DNA of 64,000 nucleotides from Areca catechu (Eukaryota > Streptophyta > Magnoliopsida > Arecales > Arecaceae): NCBI GenBank assembly GCA_021397845.1, contig JAHSVC010000043.1, positions 620,001 to 684,000 on the forward strand, read 5' to 3'. Position numbers and translations under genes: made by a program. Within the stretch, counting starts at the first letter, position 1. Each line of letters begins with the position of its first letter. The notes under the pieces are model-generated. The model ran no database searches. It worked only from the letters and a program-made list of their open reading frames with translations, and had not been told where the DNA came from. This document shows positions 11,690 to 22,954 of this stretch, in pieces.

Positions 11690-12398
11690 TATAGTTTCAG
11701 CTTCTAATAGACAATGGAAGCTCTGTAGATGTTTTACTTTATGATGCATTCTCCAGAATGGGTTTGTCTAAAAATAAACTACAGAGGTATCCTGTGCCTT
11801 TGACTGGGTTCGGAGGTAACCAAGTCAGAGTTGAAGAAAAAATAATACTACCTGTAACCCTTGGCATTGAATCATGATAAAAGATACTCTCCATCAATTT
11901 CGTAGTAGTCCGAACCCCATCAACTTACAATGCCATCTTGGGACAACCCACCTTAAACAAATTTGGGCCATAGTATCAACGTGTCATCCCTAGTATGCTT
12001 CCCCACTAGAAATGGTATTAACAAATTAAAGGGAGACCAAAGAGTCGCCCGACAGTGCCTGATAATATAAGACAAGCATTCAGCTAATCCCATGACACTG
12101 GACCAGCTAGACCTAAGAGATCATATTAAAGATGGTGGAGAGCCAATGGAGAAGACCGTCTTCGTACCTTTAGCCGAAGATGATCGAATGAAAACTATAT
12201 AAATTGGGAGTCGACTGGATGGAGAAACAAGGACAAGATTGATCCATTTTCTTTGGAGTAATGCTGATATCTTTACCTGGTCGACTTCGGACATGCCTGG
12301 AATTCTAGCCGAAGAAATCACTCATCGATCGCGAAGTAAGCCCTAGATACAAACCAGTTAGGCAAAAGAAGAGGAACTTTGCTCCCGAAAGACAAAAG
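11690..12398 (+). pseudogene. pol: Protease and protease-RT linker of the Tat element
   Basis: One frame near 11697-11750 reads LLIDNGSSVDVLLYDAFSR. The D-N-G-S core matches the retroviral-type aspartic protease active site that releases gag and pol products. A conserved GGNQVRVEEKI-like stretch follows. Downstream, many stops interrupt the frame until the RT block. Confidence 0.65.
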
Positions 12399-13058
12399 GT
12401 GATTGATAAAGAAGTAAACAAACTTCTCAAAGTTGGATTTCTAAGGGAAGTACACTATCTTGAATTTCTAGCCAATGTCGTGATGGTGAAAAAGGCTAAT
12501 GGTAAATGGAGAATCTGTATTGACTATACGGATTTAAACAAAGCCTGTCCAAAAGATAGTTTTTCTCTCCCGAAGATAAATCAACTGGTTGATGCCACGT
12601 CGGGTCACCAATTGCTAAGTTTCATGGACACTTTCTCCGGGTACAATCAGATCCAGATGAATTCTGAAGATGAAGAGAAGACTGCCTTCATAATAGAGAA
12701 AGAACTCTATTATTATAAAATAATGCCGTTCGGGCTAAAAAATGCTAGAGCTACATTCCAAAGGCTGATTAACAAAGTGTTCGAAAAGCAGCTAGGAAAG
12801 AACATGGAAGCCTATGTTAATGATAAGATTGTGAAAAGCCTTCTCAAAGCTAATCATATCAAAGATTTGGAAGAGTCCCTTGATGCCCTGCGATGTCATC
12901 AGATGAAGTTAAATTCGACTAAATGCGCTTTCGGAGTGACTTCAGGAAAATTTATGGGATTTTTGGTTACCAAGCGAGGAATAGAGACTAATATGGAGAA
13001 GATTCAGCCCATCTGGAACATGAGATACCCTTCTTGCAAAAAGAGGTTTAGCAATTAA
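12399..13058 (+). pseudogene. pol: Reverse transcriptase of the Tat element (catalytic YVDD altered)
   Basis: This 219-residue open block holds the RT core that copies element RNA into DNA. WRICIDYTDLNKACPKDSF and MPFGLKNARATFQRLI are classic Ty3/gypsy RT motifs. The catalytic box, normally YVDD, reads YVNDKIVKS at about 12812-12840, so one catalytic aspartate is replaced by asparagine. The upstream part (from about 12330, with SPRYKPVRQKKRNF) is in frame but lacks a start codon, as expected inside a polyprotein. The copy cannot encode active RT. Confidence 0.85.
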
Positions 13059-13069
13059 CCAGAAGTATC

Positions 13070-13695
13070 ACCTCTTTAAGTCAGTTTATCTTCTGGTCAG
13101 CTAAAAGGTGTCTTCCTTTTTTCAAAGCTCTTCGCCAATCCTGAAGTTTCAAATGGTCTGAGAACTGCCGCTTCGCCTTCGAAGAAGAACTGAAGAAATA
13201 CCTGGAGAATCCTCCCTTACTTTCTATGCCTCAAGAAGGGGAACCCTCTATTTATATCTCTCCACTTTGGATGAGGCAATCAATTCAATGCTTGTCTGAA
13301 AAGAAGCTAACAATCTTCAAAAATCGATCTATTACACCAACAAAGTCTTGCATGATGCCGAAGTGAGATACCGTAGAATACAGAAGCTTATATACTCGCT
13401 GGTGATAGCGGCAAAGTGCTTGCAGCCATACTTTCAATCTCATTCCATTATGGTCCTGACAAACCAACCTTTAAAAGCTATCCTTCGATGTCCTGATACT
13501 TTGGAGAGGATAGCTAAATGGGCCATTAAGCTTGGCAAATTTGACATCAACTTTCAATCTAGATCGGCCATGAAAGCACAAGTATTGGTTAACTTCCTAG
13601 TCGAATGCACCTGGAGGCAAGAATACGACTTATCAGGAGCCGAAAGGAGGAGGCCACCGGAGGAGATTTGGAATCCATATGGATACTTCATATAG
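13070..13695 (+). pseudogene. pol: RT-associated RNase H of the Tat element
   Basis: RNase H removes RNA from the RNA-DNA hybrid. A connection segment with FAFEEELKKYLENPPLLSMP (about 13160-13230) is followed after frame changes by an open block (13348-13695) with AEVRYRRIQKLIYSLVIAAK and NQPLKAILRCPDTLERIAKW. These match the RNase H region of gypsy polyproteins. Several frame changes and stops separate the pieces. Confidence 0.7.
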
Positions 13696-14095
13696 ATGGA
13701 GCTTCAAACTCTTCGGAATGCAGAGCAGGCCTCATCTTAGCCAATCCAAATAGGTACACCATATAGTATGCTATGTGTTTCTCTTTCCATGCTTCGAATA
13801 ACCAAGCCAAATATGAAGCCCTTCTTGCAGGACTTTGAATTGCCAAAGAGCTGGAGATTCGGAAGATTCAAATCTTTTTAGATTCTCAGTTGGTGGTGAA
13901 CCAAGTGAAAGGAAAATTTGAGGCCCGGGATCCTAATATGATTCAATATATGGAAAAAGTGTAGATTTTTGTGTCCCAGTTTGAATTCTTCGAAATCACC
14001 CACATGCCACGAATGAAAAATTTTCGAGCTGATGCACTATCCAGGCTCGCCACCACTGCTCTAGATTTTCTCGGCCGCACCTTCATAGAATATCT
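13690..14095 (+). pseudogene. pol: Second, additional RNase H (aRNH) of the Tat element
   Basis: One base out of frame with the preceding block, the sequence reads IDGASNSSECRAGLIL, then QAKYEALLAGL, FLDSQLVVNQVKG and FRADALSRLA. These are the motifs of a second complete RNase H domain between the first RNase H and integrase. Established knowledge: this extra archaeal-like RNase H is diagnostic of the Tat group of plant Ty3/gypsy elements. Single stop codons (for example after LLAGL) interrupt it. Confidence 0.75.
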
Positions 14096-14184
14096 CAAAG
14101 CTCGAAGCATAGTAGAAGAAACACTGGAGGTGCATTAGGTCGAGCATGAGCCCAGCTGGATGGATCCCATTCTAAGATTCCTGA

Positions 14185-15350
14185 ATGAATGTATGCTACT
14201 TGAGGATAAAACTGAAGCCAAGCAAGTCTGTTGGATGGCATCTTAATATGTCATGTTGGATGGAGCTCTATACAAGAGATCTTTTACACAACCCCTATGA
14301 AATGCTGGGATCAACGGATGCGGACTATGCCTTAAGAGAAGCACATGAAGGCATATGTGGAGATCATACAAGGGGCAGATCCCTAGCCTATAAAATAATA
14401 CGCCAAGGTTATTATTGGCCCACCATTTAGAAGGATTCCACCAATTTCATCCGAAGATGTGATCAATGTCAGAAGTATTCCAACATTCAAAGATGGCCTG
14501 CAAGTCAACTGACTCAGTTAACAGCACTACGGCCTTTTGTCCAATGGGGCATGGATATTCTTGATCCATTTCCTCCAGCATCCGGACAATGAAAGTTCCT
14601 CATTATAGCCATCGACTACTTTATCAAGTGGGTCGAAGCCGAACCCTTGGCACATATTACAAGCGAAGGTCGAAAGCTTCATAAAGAACTTTATTATCTT
14701 CAGATTGACAATTTGATAATCCGAAGTTTAAAGGCTTCTATGCTTAATATCATATACTTCATAAATTGACTTTCGTCAATCATCCTCAATCCAACAGAGA
14801 AGCTGAAGTGATAAATATGACCATTCTTCATGATCTGAAGACCAGGCTAAACGATGCCAAAGGGCTCTGGGCTGAAGAACTAAATTCAATTCTTTGGGCA
14901 TATCGAACAACTCCCAAAATGGCTACTAGCGAATCTCCATTTCATTTGACTTACGACAACGAAGCAGTCCTCCATATGGAAGTCACTCTACAATCCTTAA
15001 GGATTGATCATTACAAGGAACCTGAAAATTTGGAGCATCGAAGAGTAGATCTAGATTTGCTACAAGGCACTAGGCTTCGTGCCTAGATGAAGATGGCGGC
15101 ATACTAGCAAAAGGTTGCCAAATATTATAACTCCAGGATGAAGGAACGAACCTTCCAACCTGAAGACTTGGTACTGTAAATGTCCAAAGTATCCAGACCA
15201 ATGGAACAAGACAAGCTTTTCCCCAATTGAGAGGGCCCTTATCGAATCAGAGAAGTCATACGCCTAGGGGCTTACCGGCTTAAAACTCTAGATGGTTCCC
15301 TATTACCTCGACCTTAGAATGTAGAAAACCTCCGTAAGTACTATCAATAA
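14185..15350 (+). pseudogene. pol: Integrase of the Tat element (broken)
   Basis: Integrase joins the DNA copy to the chromosome. The HHCC zinc-binding part is visible: H in REAHEGICGDH, then GYYWPTI and CDQCQKY (about 14336-14475). The core motif WGMDILDPFPP (about 14546-14578) holds the first catalytic D. The second D region is scrambled by frameshifts. The E region reads NREAEVINMTILHDLK (about 14800), and the tail GPYRIREVIRLGAYRLKTLDG with ENLRKYYQ ends near 15350. Stops and a damaged core mean it is inactive. Confidence 0.75.
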
Positions 15351-15392
15351 GAGATCTCTCTCTTTGAAAGACTTCAATAAAAAGTCGATGCA

Positions 15393-15748
15393 TAGGTGGG
15401 CCTAACCAACCTATCTTATGCTAAATCAAAGACACAGGGATGGTTCAAGTAACCTACCCTACGGTAAATCTGACGACATGCCGAAGTGGACCTAACTAGC
15501 TACCTTATTCTCAAGCAAAGGCATAGGGATGGTCTAAGTAACCTATCCTATGGTAAATTCAATGACGTGCTGAGGTAGGCTTACCAGCCTATCTTATTCT
15601 TAATCAAAGGCACAAGGATGGTCTAAGTGGCCTACCTTATGGTAAATCCAATAACGTGCTAAGCAGGCCTGAACAGCCTACCTCATTATATCCATGAATG
15701 CCTAAGGATGGCCTCATCAACTTGCCTCGATGGCAAGTTTAATCAAAG
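15393..15748 (+). repeat. 89-bp tandem repeat in the 3' region of the Tat element
   Basis: Four consecutive units are seen: 15393-15481, 15482-15570, 15571-15659 and a more diverged one from 15660. Each has CCTAMC...AGCCTA, GGGATGGT(C)TAAGT, GGTAAAT and ACGTGC in the same order, and units 2 and 3 are exactly 89 bp. The array lies right after the integrase end, between coding region and the missing 3' LTR, where Tat/Ogre elements are known to carry variable tandem repeats. Confidence 0.85.
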
Positions 15749-16035
15749 CATTCATCCAAGTCTTTCTGTGGCTTCAACAAGCTCATATGCTTCGGTTAAG
15801 ATGAAGACAGATTGCTCGGAGCCAATATGAGATCTAGGGACTCTTCATAAATGCTCTAGCTCAGTGTTTATGCTCTGAAGAATTTATACTTAAGTTTTGT
15901 TCTGAAAAGCTCTCTTCTATCAAAAGAAAATATTTTGACTTGAAAGAAAAGGAGATTTCATTAAAAAGAAAAACAGTGCAGCCGACTGAGTTACATCCAT
16001 AAAAAAGAAAAGAAAAAAAAAGGAGAGCTACATCA

Positions 16036-17170
16036 AGAAGCTATTTTTTCTCAATGATTTAGGAGTCGAGATAGGAATGGAGATCTCCATGGCGGCCTCT
16101 TCGTCAACCGGAGGAGTAGATGTCTCTTTGGCCGGATTACTCGCTTCTTTCTCCTCATCACCAGGTTTGGCAACAAGGGAAATAGCTAGGTTCGGGTAAA
16201 CCTCTACAATTTTATCCAGACAATCCCTATAGCCAATGAGGTAACTCTTTGCTCTGGATTCATGTATTTCATTGATAAAGGTTTGGATTTCTTATAATCC
16301 TCGATGGCTCGAAAAGCATCCTCCTCGGCTTGTTCTGCCCTCTAATTGGTTTGTTGAAACCTCCTACTCCATAATGGCGATTCTCTTTTCCAGTTCGGCC
16401 TTGTGAGCTGCCGCCTCTTCGACATTCCAAAGACAATCCCTTATTAGCAGCTCAGTCGAGATCGCCTTCTTCTGCCTCTTTTGCAATTCAGTCGCCAGCT
16501 TAGTCGCGTATGTCTAAGCTGCCCTTAGTTCTCTCTCCAAGGAATGGTTGGTGATGGCAATCTTATTCGACTTTTCTTCAACAGCAATCCAAAGCTCTTC
16601 GACCATTTCCCTCTCGGCTATGGCCGAAGCCAACCAGCTTCGGAGGTCATCGCTGAGGCCAATGGACTCACAAACGCTCTCTTCCAATAAAGAGACATTG
16701 TGAATAACCTGTCAAAGGAAAACATGCATGAAGTTGGTCCTACTGGTGCCGATACACTGCTATAAGCTACTTCACCACTTACCTGCAGCATCCTGGGGTA
16801 AATAGAGGAATGAATATCCTCCAATCCTTGTCTCTTGGTTTCCTCCTAGTCTTTCTAGAGGACGACCGAAGTCTTCACCAGCCTAAGATCACCAAGGCCA
16901 GCATCGACAGTAGGTACACTGTGACCTCCTAAGCCCTCCTTTCGATAATTCATAGTTCAGGCTTGACATCTTCATTGACGATGGGAGCCTTACCCTATCC
17001 AGTAAAGCGGGCTCCCAGATAGCCCTGTAGTAGGAAATCCCACCGGGCGTTCGGTTGAACGTCTAGATGGAGGGACTTGATTCTTCTTAGAGGAAGATTC
17101 TACATCAACGAAAGTTGTTCCCCAGCTGGTGTTTGTGGAGGAACCTGAAGACGAACCTTTTTATAGCCAT
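16036..17170 (-). pseudogene. Antisense extra gene of the Tat element, with an intron
   Basis: On the strand opposite gag-pol, between the tandem array and the lost 3' LTR, a decayed reading frame can be followed. Its N-terminal part is rich in S, T and P (SSSGSSTNTSWGTTF near 17130). After a frameshift it reads VDAGLGDLRLVKTS and DIHSSIYPRMLQ up to a splice donor at 16782. After a 74-bp intron it reads VIHNVSLLEESVCESIGLS, then a long charged helical stretch (AIAEREMVEELWIAVEEKSN, HKAELEKRIAIME) resembling a coiled coil. The C-terminal part has YPNLAISLV and ends RKNSFLM. Isolated stops show decay. Some Tat elements are known to carry extra ORFs in this position; the function is unknown. Confidence 0.7.
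16709..16782 (-). other. 74-bp intron in the antisense Tat gene
   Basis: On the minus strand the sequence CTGCAG|GTAAGTGG opens and CCTTTGACAG|GTTATT closes this segment, giving consensus GT...AG splice sites with a pyrimidine-rich acceptor. Removing it joins two blocks in the same frame (RMLQ to VIHN), although both sides carry stops elsewhere. At 74 bp it is near the lower end of plant intron size. Confidence 0.65.
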
Positions 17171-17253
17171 CAAATGACCATTTGGACTTTTACTGATCCA
17201 TTAAAGTCTATAATTAGAAGTCTAAGGGTTAGAAAATTGAAAGCGATAATGGT

Positions 17254-17365
17254 CAGATAATTAAAAGATAAAAAATCAAATAATTAAAAGTCCAATGGTC
17301 AAATAATTAAAAGTCCAATAGATAAATAATTAAAAAATCAATAGTCAAACAATTAAAAATTAGAA
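17254..17365. repeat. About 23-bp AT-rich minisatellite
   Basis: Five imperfect units of about 23 bp built on CAAATAATTAAAAGTCCAAT follow one another. They separate the truncated Tat element from the repeat at 17.4 kb. Confidence 0.75.
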
Positions 17366-17367
17366 AT

Positions 17368-18139
17368 TGATTGCTAGAAAAAAATTTGGATTTTCCTAAC
17401 ATTGAAAGGTATGGTGAAAATAATTAATAATGCTATTAGCCTTCAATCAAGGAAATGATTGGAATGATGAAAGATAATCTTAGTCTAGGTCATGATTTGG
17501 ATTGGTTTATATGATTTTAGTTGATCTAGATCCAATTAGATTGGGGTTCGACCATCGAGGTAGTTCACAAAAGATTTGGTCTCTCTCTTCTTTCCAAGTC
17601 GATAGAGAGGGGGGGTACATTCTAGCATGGCATCAAGAGGAGGATGGAGGGAAGGGGGAAGGGGTGTCTGGCGATGGTGTGGCCCAGAGAGTTAGGTGAT
17701 GGTAGCATGGCTAGAGCGGCTATAGCTTAATGCTGATTGACCAAGCATGAAGAAGTTGAGAGGGAAGGGAGAAGTGGGCATTGCCCCTTACCGTTTGGTG
17801 GTGGCTCCCATGGTTAAAAGAAAACAAGGGGAGGAGGACTCATCAGCGAGTATGGAGATGGTGGAGATATGCCAAGTGGTGGTAGATCCAAAATAGCAAA
17901 AACAAAATAAGGTGAGATTTTGAGAAGGAAAGGAGGCAATTTTGAGGGTTTAAATAGCAATGAAGGCTAGGATTTCCTAGCATTCAATAGTTTGAGTTGG
18001 AGGACAACTCCTCCATCGTCATTGATCAAGGGTCTACCCTATTTGACAGTGAAACAGGGCTTTGGGCCTTTCATTTGATGGTGAAATGGGCCAAGAGGTG
18101 AAATGGGCCAAGAGGCTAACCAAATAGTTGGGCATCACA
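17368..18139 (-). mobile_element. Repeat R1: probable 3' LTR of a minus-strand element
   Basis: This block is repeated in the same orientation at about 39.10-39.94 kb (R2). Shared landmarks are AAGGNNTNGTGAAAATTATT near the start, CCTTCAATCAA, TAGATCCNATTAG, AGGATGGAGG and the end GGGCATCACA. On the minus strand both copies begin TGTGATGCCC. Directly beside R1 the minus strand reads GGATGGGAGAA, a polypurine tract placed where a 3' LTR should start. No target duplication was found, and the inner boundary (start at 17368) is uncertain by some tens of bases. Confidence 0.5.
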
Positions 18140-19586
18140 TTCTCCCATCCTTTTAAATATTTTATTCTTGAAATTTAAAAAATCTTGGTCTTCTGAAGGT
18201 GCTCAGTCTAAAACTCACATGTGCCACTTTATTTGTGCTCGGTAATTTTGTTGAATTAAACATATGCAACATCTTTGAGTGTGTGTAAGCAATCTAGCTA
18301 CTTGGATTAATCATGGTACTCATGCATATTTTTTTGCCAAAGCGCAAACTCTTTCCAAGAATACCCCATAACCTTGCACCTTTGCCAACCCTAGGATTTT
18401 GCCTCTTAAGTTACATTCAATCCAAGACTCCATCTCTCCTAATTCAAAATTGTATGATAACAATATTTGGGTCAGTTATCAAAAACTTCTTATCACATTT
18501 AAGGTTAAAATATATATTAACAAGATTAGCACTAAATAAGTGACAAAGCATCTAAGATTGAAATTATTATCTTGGTATATATGGTTGTTCATTCAAGATT
18601 TGATTAGGATTACTTGAATATGAATCCTTATGGCTAGATAAATTAAGATTAATTATATTTGGAATAGAACTTGTCATGGATTTAGCACAAATATAATGAT
18701 AAAATTTAACCCCACAAAAGATAATAACCAAGTTTTATTAAAGTCAAATCATTTGATGGTTGAGAAGGTGGTCCTGAAAGCGAGCATATAGTGATGGGCT
18801 TTACATAACAATAATCTATCATCAAGTATGAAATGTTCAGCACTAAATTACAAAACAAGTCCAAGAAAATAAGGTATTAATACTATGATGTCTTTGTTGA
18901 AGTTGAGATCACAAGGATAGAATGAATGACACATGATTTATCTGAATACTTAACAAATTAGATCATGTCCAACCAATAATCAACCTATCCTTAACATAAA
19001 TGCTCAAGGTTTTTCTTAGCACAGTCTATAACAAGGAACTATCAAAGCCACATCATGATTAGCCTAAGAGTCATAGTACTCACCTTCCCTTTATTAATTA
19101 AGTCTCTTTTATCAAAAAATCAAATCTTCCATCATAACATATTTCAAATCATAATCATTATTGGACCAGTTTTTAAATGACTCGATCTACTATACTTTCA
19201 CTATATAACTCTAATCAGCATTCTTTGAAATTTCTTAATAATCCTAGATAAAAATCCAAGCAAAGAATTAATTATGTTTTCATATTCTTACTTTCTTAAC
19301 CACACTAGATCATAATAAACTCTCAAGGTAATTTCCATAAAAGTTATTATATTCTAGATCCTATCTGAACTAAATCAACTTTAGATTACCTTGACAATTT
19401 AATTAGACAATTTGAAATTGATCTCCTTTTCAAGAATGCTAACTTTATGCTCCAATAATTAAAAGATCCCAAATTAGGTGCCTGTGAGCAAAATCAATCA
19501 GCTAGAATCACCTTCCCTTTGAAGTCAAACTCATTTAAGCCTCCTAACATCATTTCATGAAATTTTGTTAATAATCAATAATGATG
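18140..19586. other. Non-coding interval, presumed interior of the R1-R2 element
   Basis: AT-rich sequence without recognisable protein motifs. If R1 and R2 are LTRs, this and 36281-39096 are the two halves of its interior, split by the copia insertion. The short open frame at 18313-18543 shows no family resemblance. Confidence 0.4.
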
Positions 19587-19591
19587 GTAAT

Positions 19592-19952
19592 TGATAAAAT
19601 TTGAAGGAATTGATTGTTTCTTTTGTATCCATTACAAATGATTTATACTCAATCACCAAATTACAAAATAGAAAAAAAACAACCATGATAAAAAATAGAA
19701 AGAAAATAACCATGATACAAAATAGAAGAAAAATGATCATGCCACAAAATAAGAATTTAAATAATATAAGTTCTTTTTACTTGAATTTAAATTCAAATTG
19801 AATTTGAATTTAAATTAATGCTGAAATATTTTCTTATTTTTCTAGCACATACTATTCAAATTCAAGTTCAAAATTTGAATCTAAATGCCTAATATGATAC
19901 TTGGTTGATTGCCTGATTTATTCCTAATTGTCTACCTAATTATCTGTCAATA
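19592..19952 (-). mobile_element. 3' LTR of the minus-strand copia element
   Basis: It matches 35929-36275 along its length. On the minus strand it starts TATTGACAG (TGTTGA in many related elements, so the TG end is altered) directly after the purine tract AAGAGGGAG, and ends TTTTATCA. An A-rich repeated segment (about 19665-19750, AAAAATAGAAAGAAAATAACC type) lies inside. Confidence 0.8.
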
Positions 19953-21330
19953 CTCCCTCTTAAGTTGGAGCTTGGATATCAATAATGCCCAACTTAGATA
20001 AAAGATGATGAAATTGGTTCTTTCCAAGTGCCTTGATAAAGATATCTGCTAGTTGTAGCTTGGTAGGGATATAGCAAGCAATGAGTTCTTTGAATTAGAT
20101 ATGTTCATGAACATAATAGTGGCCAATTTCATAAGCTTGATTCTTTAACAGAAAACTAGATTAGAAGCAATGTGAAGAGCTACTTAGTTGTCACAATGAA
20201 GCTGCATGGGATATGTAAAAGAAACATGCAAATTGGAGAAAAGGGCTTGAAGTCAAATGAGATCGTTATTAGCAGTAGACATTACTCTATATTCAGCTTT
20301 AGCAGAAGAGCGTGGCACTGTAGTTTGTTTCTTATTTTTTCAATCCCAAGCATGGTAAAATATAGTGGTGGAGCTATGTGTAGTGAGACAACTCACCCAG
20401 TCAGAGCCATAATAAGCAGCTAATGATAATTCACAAGATGCAGGAAGAAGTATACCTTGTCCTAGTGCCATCTTGAGATAGCGAAGAACTTGCATGGCAA
20501 CATCAAGGTGTAGTTGGAGGAGATCATGCATGAATTGGCTAAGAACATGGATTAAATAGCATAGATCCGGATGAGTAATTATCAAGTAGATCAGTCCACC
20601 AACCAAGCACCTATATAGAAAAGGGTCAGCCACCTTTGGACCAGTGATGCTAGATAAAGAATGATGTGTTCCATTGGAAATGTACATGGCTTGGCTCTTA
20701 GCATGTTATCTAAAAATGAATGTCAAGAGCATATTTTCTTTGACTGAGGATAATACCATTTAGTGATCTAGCGACTTCAATTCCTAAAAAGTATTTTAAT
20801 GGGTCCAAATCTTTGATATGAAATTGAGAGTGTAGATAAGTCTTAACAGAAGAGATGCAAATGGGATCATTTCTTGCAAGAATAATACCATCCACATAGA
20901 TTAAGACAAAGACCTACTCTTACCTGAGTATGAGTAAACAAGGAGTAATCGGCCTTGGACTATTAAAATCGAACCAAATAATAGAGGAAGTGAAATTTTC
21001 AAACAATTACAAGATGCTTGTTTGAGTCCATACAAAGACTTATTCAGTTTATAACTTGTATATCACCTGGGCACATAAAACGTTAAGGAATATGCATGAA
21101 AATTTTTTCATGCAAATCACCTTGCAAAAAGGCATTATTGATGTCCAGTTGGTGCAATTTCCATTTACGAATAACTGCTACTGCCAACAATAGCGCACAA
21201 TGATTAATTTAGCTATAGGCACAAATATCTCATGGTAGTCAAGACCTTCAACTTGAGTATAACCCTTAGCAACCAGTTATGTCTTTAGTGATCAATCGAT
21301 CTATCTAGCTTGTACTTTATGTGATACACT
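19953..21330 (-). pseudogene. pol: RT and RNase H of the minus-strand copia element
   Basis: Reading on the minus strand from right to left: AKGYTQVEGLDYHEIF (about 21235-21285), a damaged middle, then IYVDGIILARNDPI where the catalytic YVDD reads YVDG (about 20870-20900), and FHIKDLDPLKYFLGIEVARS (20710-20895 block). RNase H follows with VGGLIYLIITHPDLCYLIHV and LRYLKMALGQGILL (20340-20687), ending LQLADIFIKAL and the tail HHLLSKLGIIDIQAPT beside the 3' LTR. Stops and frame changes are frequent, so it is inactive. Confidence 0.8.
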
Positions 21331-21399
21331 TATTTGGAATCAATAGCTCTCTTCACAGGTGGTAAATCAACCAAAAAGTCTATATTTGATTTTTTTCCA

Positions 21400-22949
21400 A
21401 TGCTGCAATCTCAGTGTATTACCTCGTGCCACTTTAGATTTTTTTAGCTTGTGAAAATATTTTAGCTCATTAGTAGAACTGATGGCCGCCAAAAAAAACT
21501 AGATGCTGAGGAGAAGATTTATCATAATGAATAAAATTTGAGAGAAGGTAAAGAGTACCTGATAAAACTGTTGGAGCAGTAGACCGTGAGGGATCAAGTG
21601 AAGGTGGTAATTGGAAGGCATAATCTTTTAGTTAAGCTGGTATTTATTGAGTTTGAGTGGATCTAATTGACTGTAGTCTAGAATTTGGTTATGATCAATA
21701 GGAAGAGGTCCGTTGGAAGCATTTCGGATGAATTATTTATATTTGTAGAAGGTTCAAATATAGCATTGGCAATAAGTATGTATGATGGTAGATCATCAAA
21801 AATATGTTTATAAAAAATTATATCTCATGAGACAAAAATACTATGATTTTCAAGATCAAAAACATGATATCCTTTTATCTATATGGGTAAACAAGAAATA
21901 TACATTGAATGGCTCTAGAATCAAATTTAGCACATGACCTTGTATGGTTATGTGCATAACATTAGCAACTAAAAATAAGAAGGTGATCATAAGAAGGTGG
22001 TTGATTAAATAACACTTCATATGGTATTTATAGTAAAACTAGAGTTGGAAAATGATTGATATATATGCAAACATAAGCACACATTCATTCTAAAATTTTA
22101 TTGGCACCACTTCCAATAAGTGCCTACATTTACATTCCACTACTCCATTTTGTTGAAGGTATAAATATAAGATGTTTGATGTTCTATGCCATGAGCTATG
22201 TAAAATTGTTTCATAGATATAGATATGAATTCACCCCCATTGTCGCTACGCATGTTTTTAATTTGGAATCAAATTATGTAATATGACAAAAAGATGCAAC
22301 ATGAGTAGATGCTTCATATTATGTTTAAGTAAATCCAAGTACCACATGAAAAATCATCTACTATGGTGAGAAAATAATGTGAGCCATTAAGAGATGGAGT
22401 GGATATGGTCTCCATATGTCACAATGAATTAACTCAAAACAACAAGAACTTTTATTATTGCTAATAAAAGGAGTTCTAGTTTGTTTTCATGACGACAAAT
22501 ATTATAAACATGATTTTGAGAAAAATTAAAAGATATACATGAAATTTTAAATAAAATACTAAAAAAAGTATGTCCTATGCACATATGCTAAAGCAAGCTA
22601 GAAAATTTTATCATAGCCTAAAGAACCGTGGGATTTGATAAAAAGCAGCAATAATAGATACCATCCCTCTATCTACCACTCCAATCAGCTTCTTCGAGGT
22701 GGGGTCCTGAAATATACAAAAATCAGGAAAGAAAATAATAATACAAGATAAATCAAAAGTCAATTTATTAACTAAGAGCAAATTGCATGTGAAATTCGGT
22801 ATGCAAAGAACATATGAAGGGTAATATCACCAGGCAGTTTCATTCACCAAAATGGGAAATAGGAAGGCTTGTGCCATTTGGCAATTTGATAGGTCTATCA
22901 AAGGGTATAACAGTATGTGAATTAGGATGGTGGAAGATGAGACTATATT
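21400..22949 (-). pseudogene. pol: Pre-integrase and integrase region of the minus-strand copia element
   Basis: Just left of the nested insertion the minus strand reads RPIKLPNGTSLPISHFGE and VLCIPNFTCNLL, conserved before the copia integrase zinc finger. Further on, ILYLQQNGVVECKCRHLLEV (about 22110-22160) matches the catalytic-E region of copia integrase (usually PQQNGVVERKHRHLLE). Stops are dense. The protease active site (DTGA) is not visible on either side of the insertion. Confidence 0.7.
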
Positions 22950-22954
22950 TTTAA

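Noticed and set aside
17502..17699. Conserved frame shared by R1 and R2 (IYMI...LDPIR)
   Set aside because: The similarity is at DNA level over the whole repeat. The frame is short and the copies differ by frameshifts, so no protein is supported.
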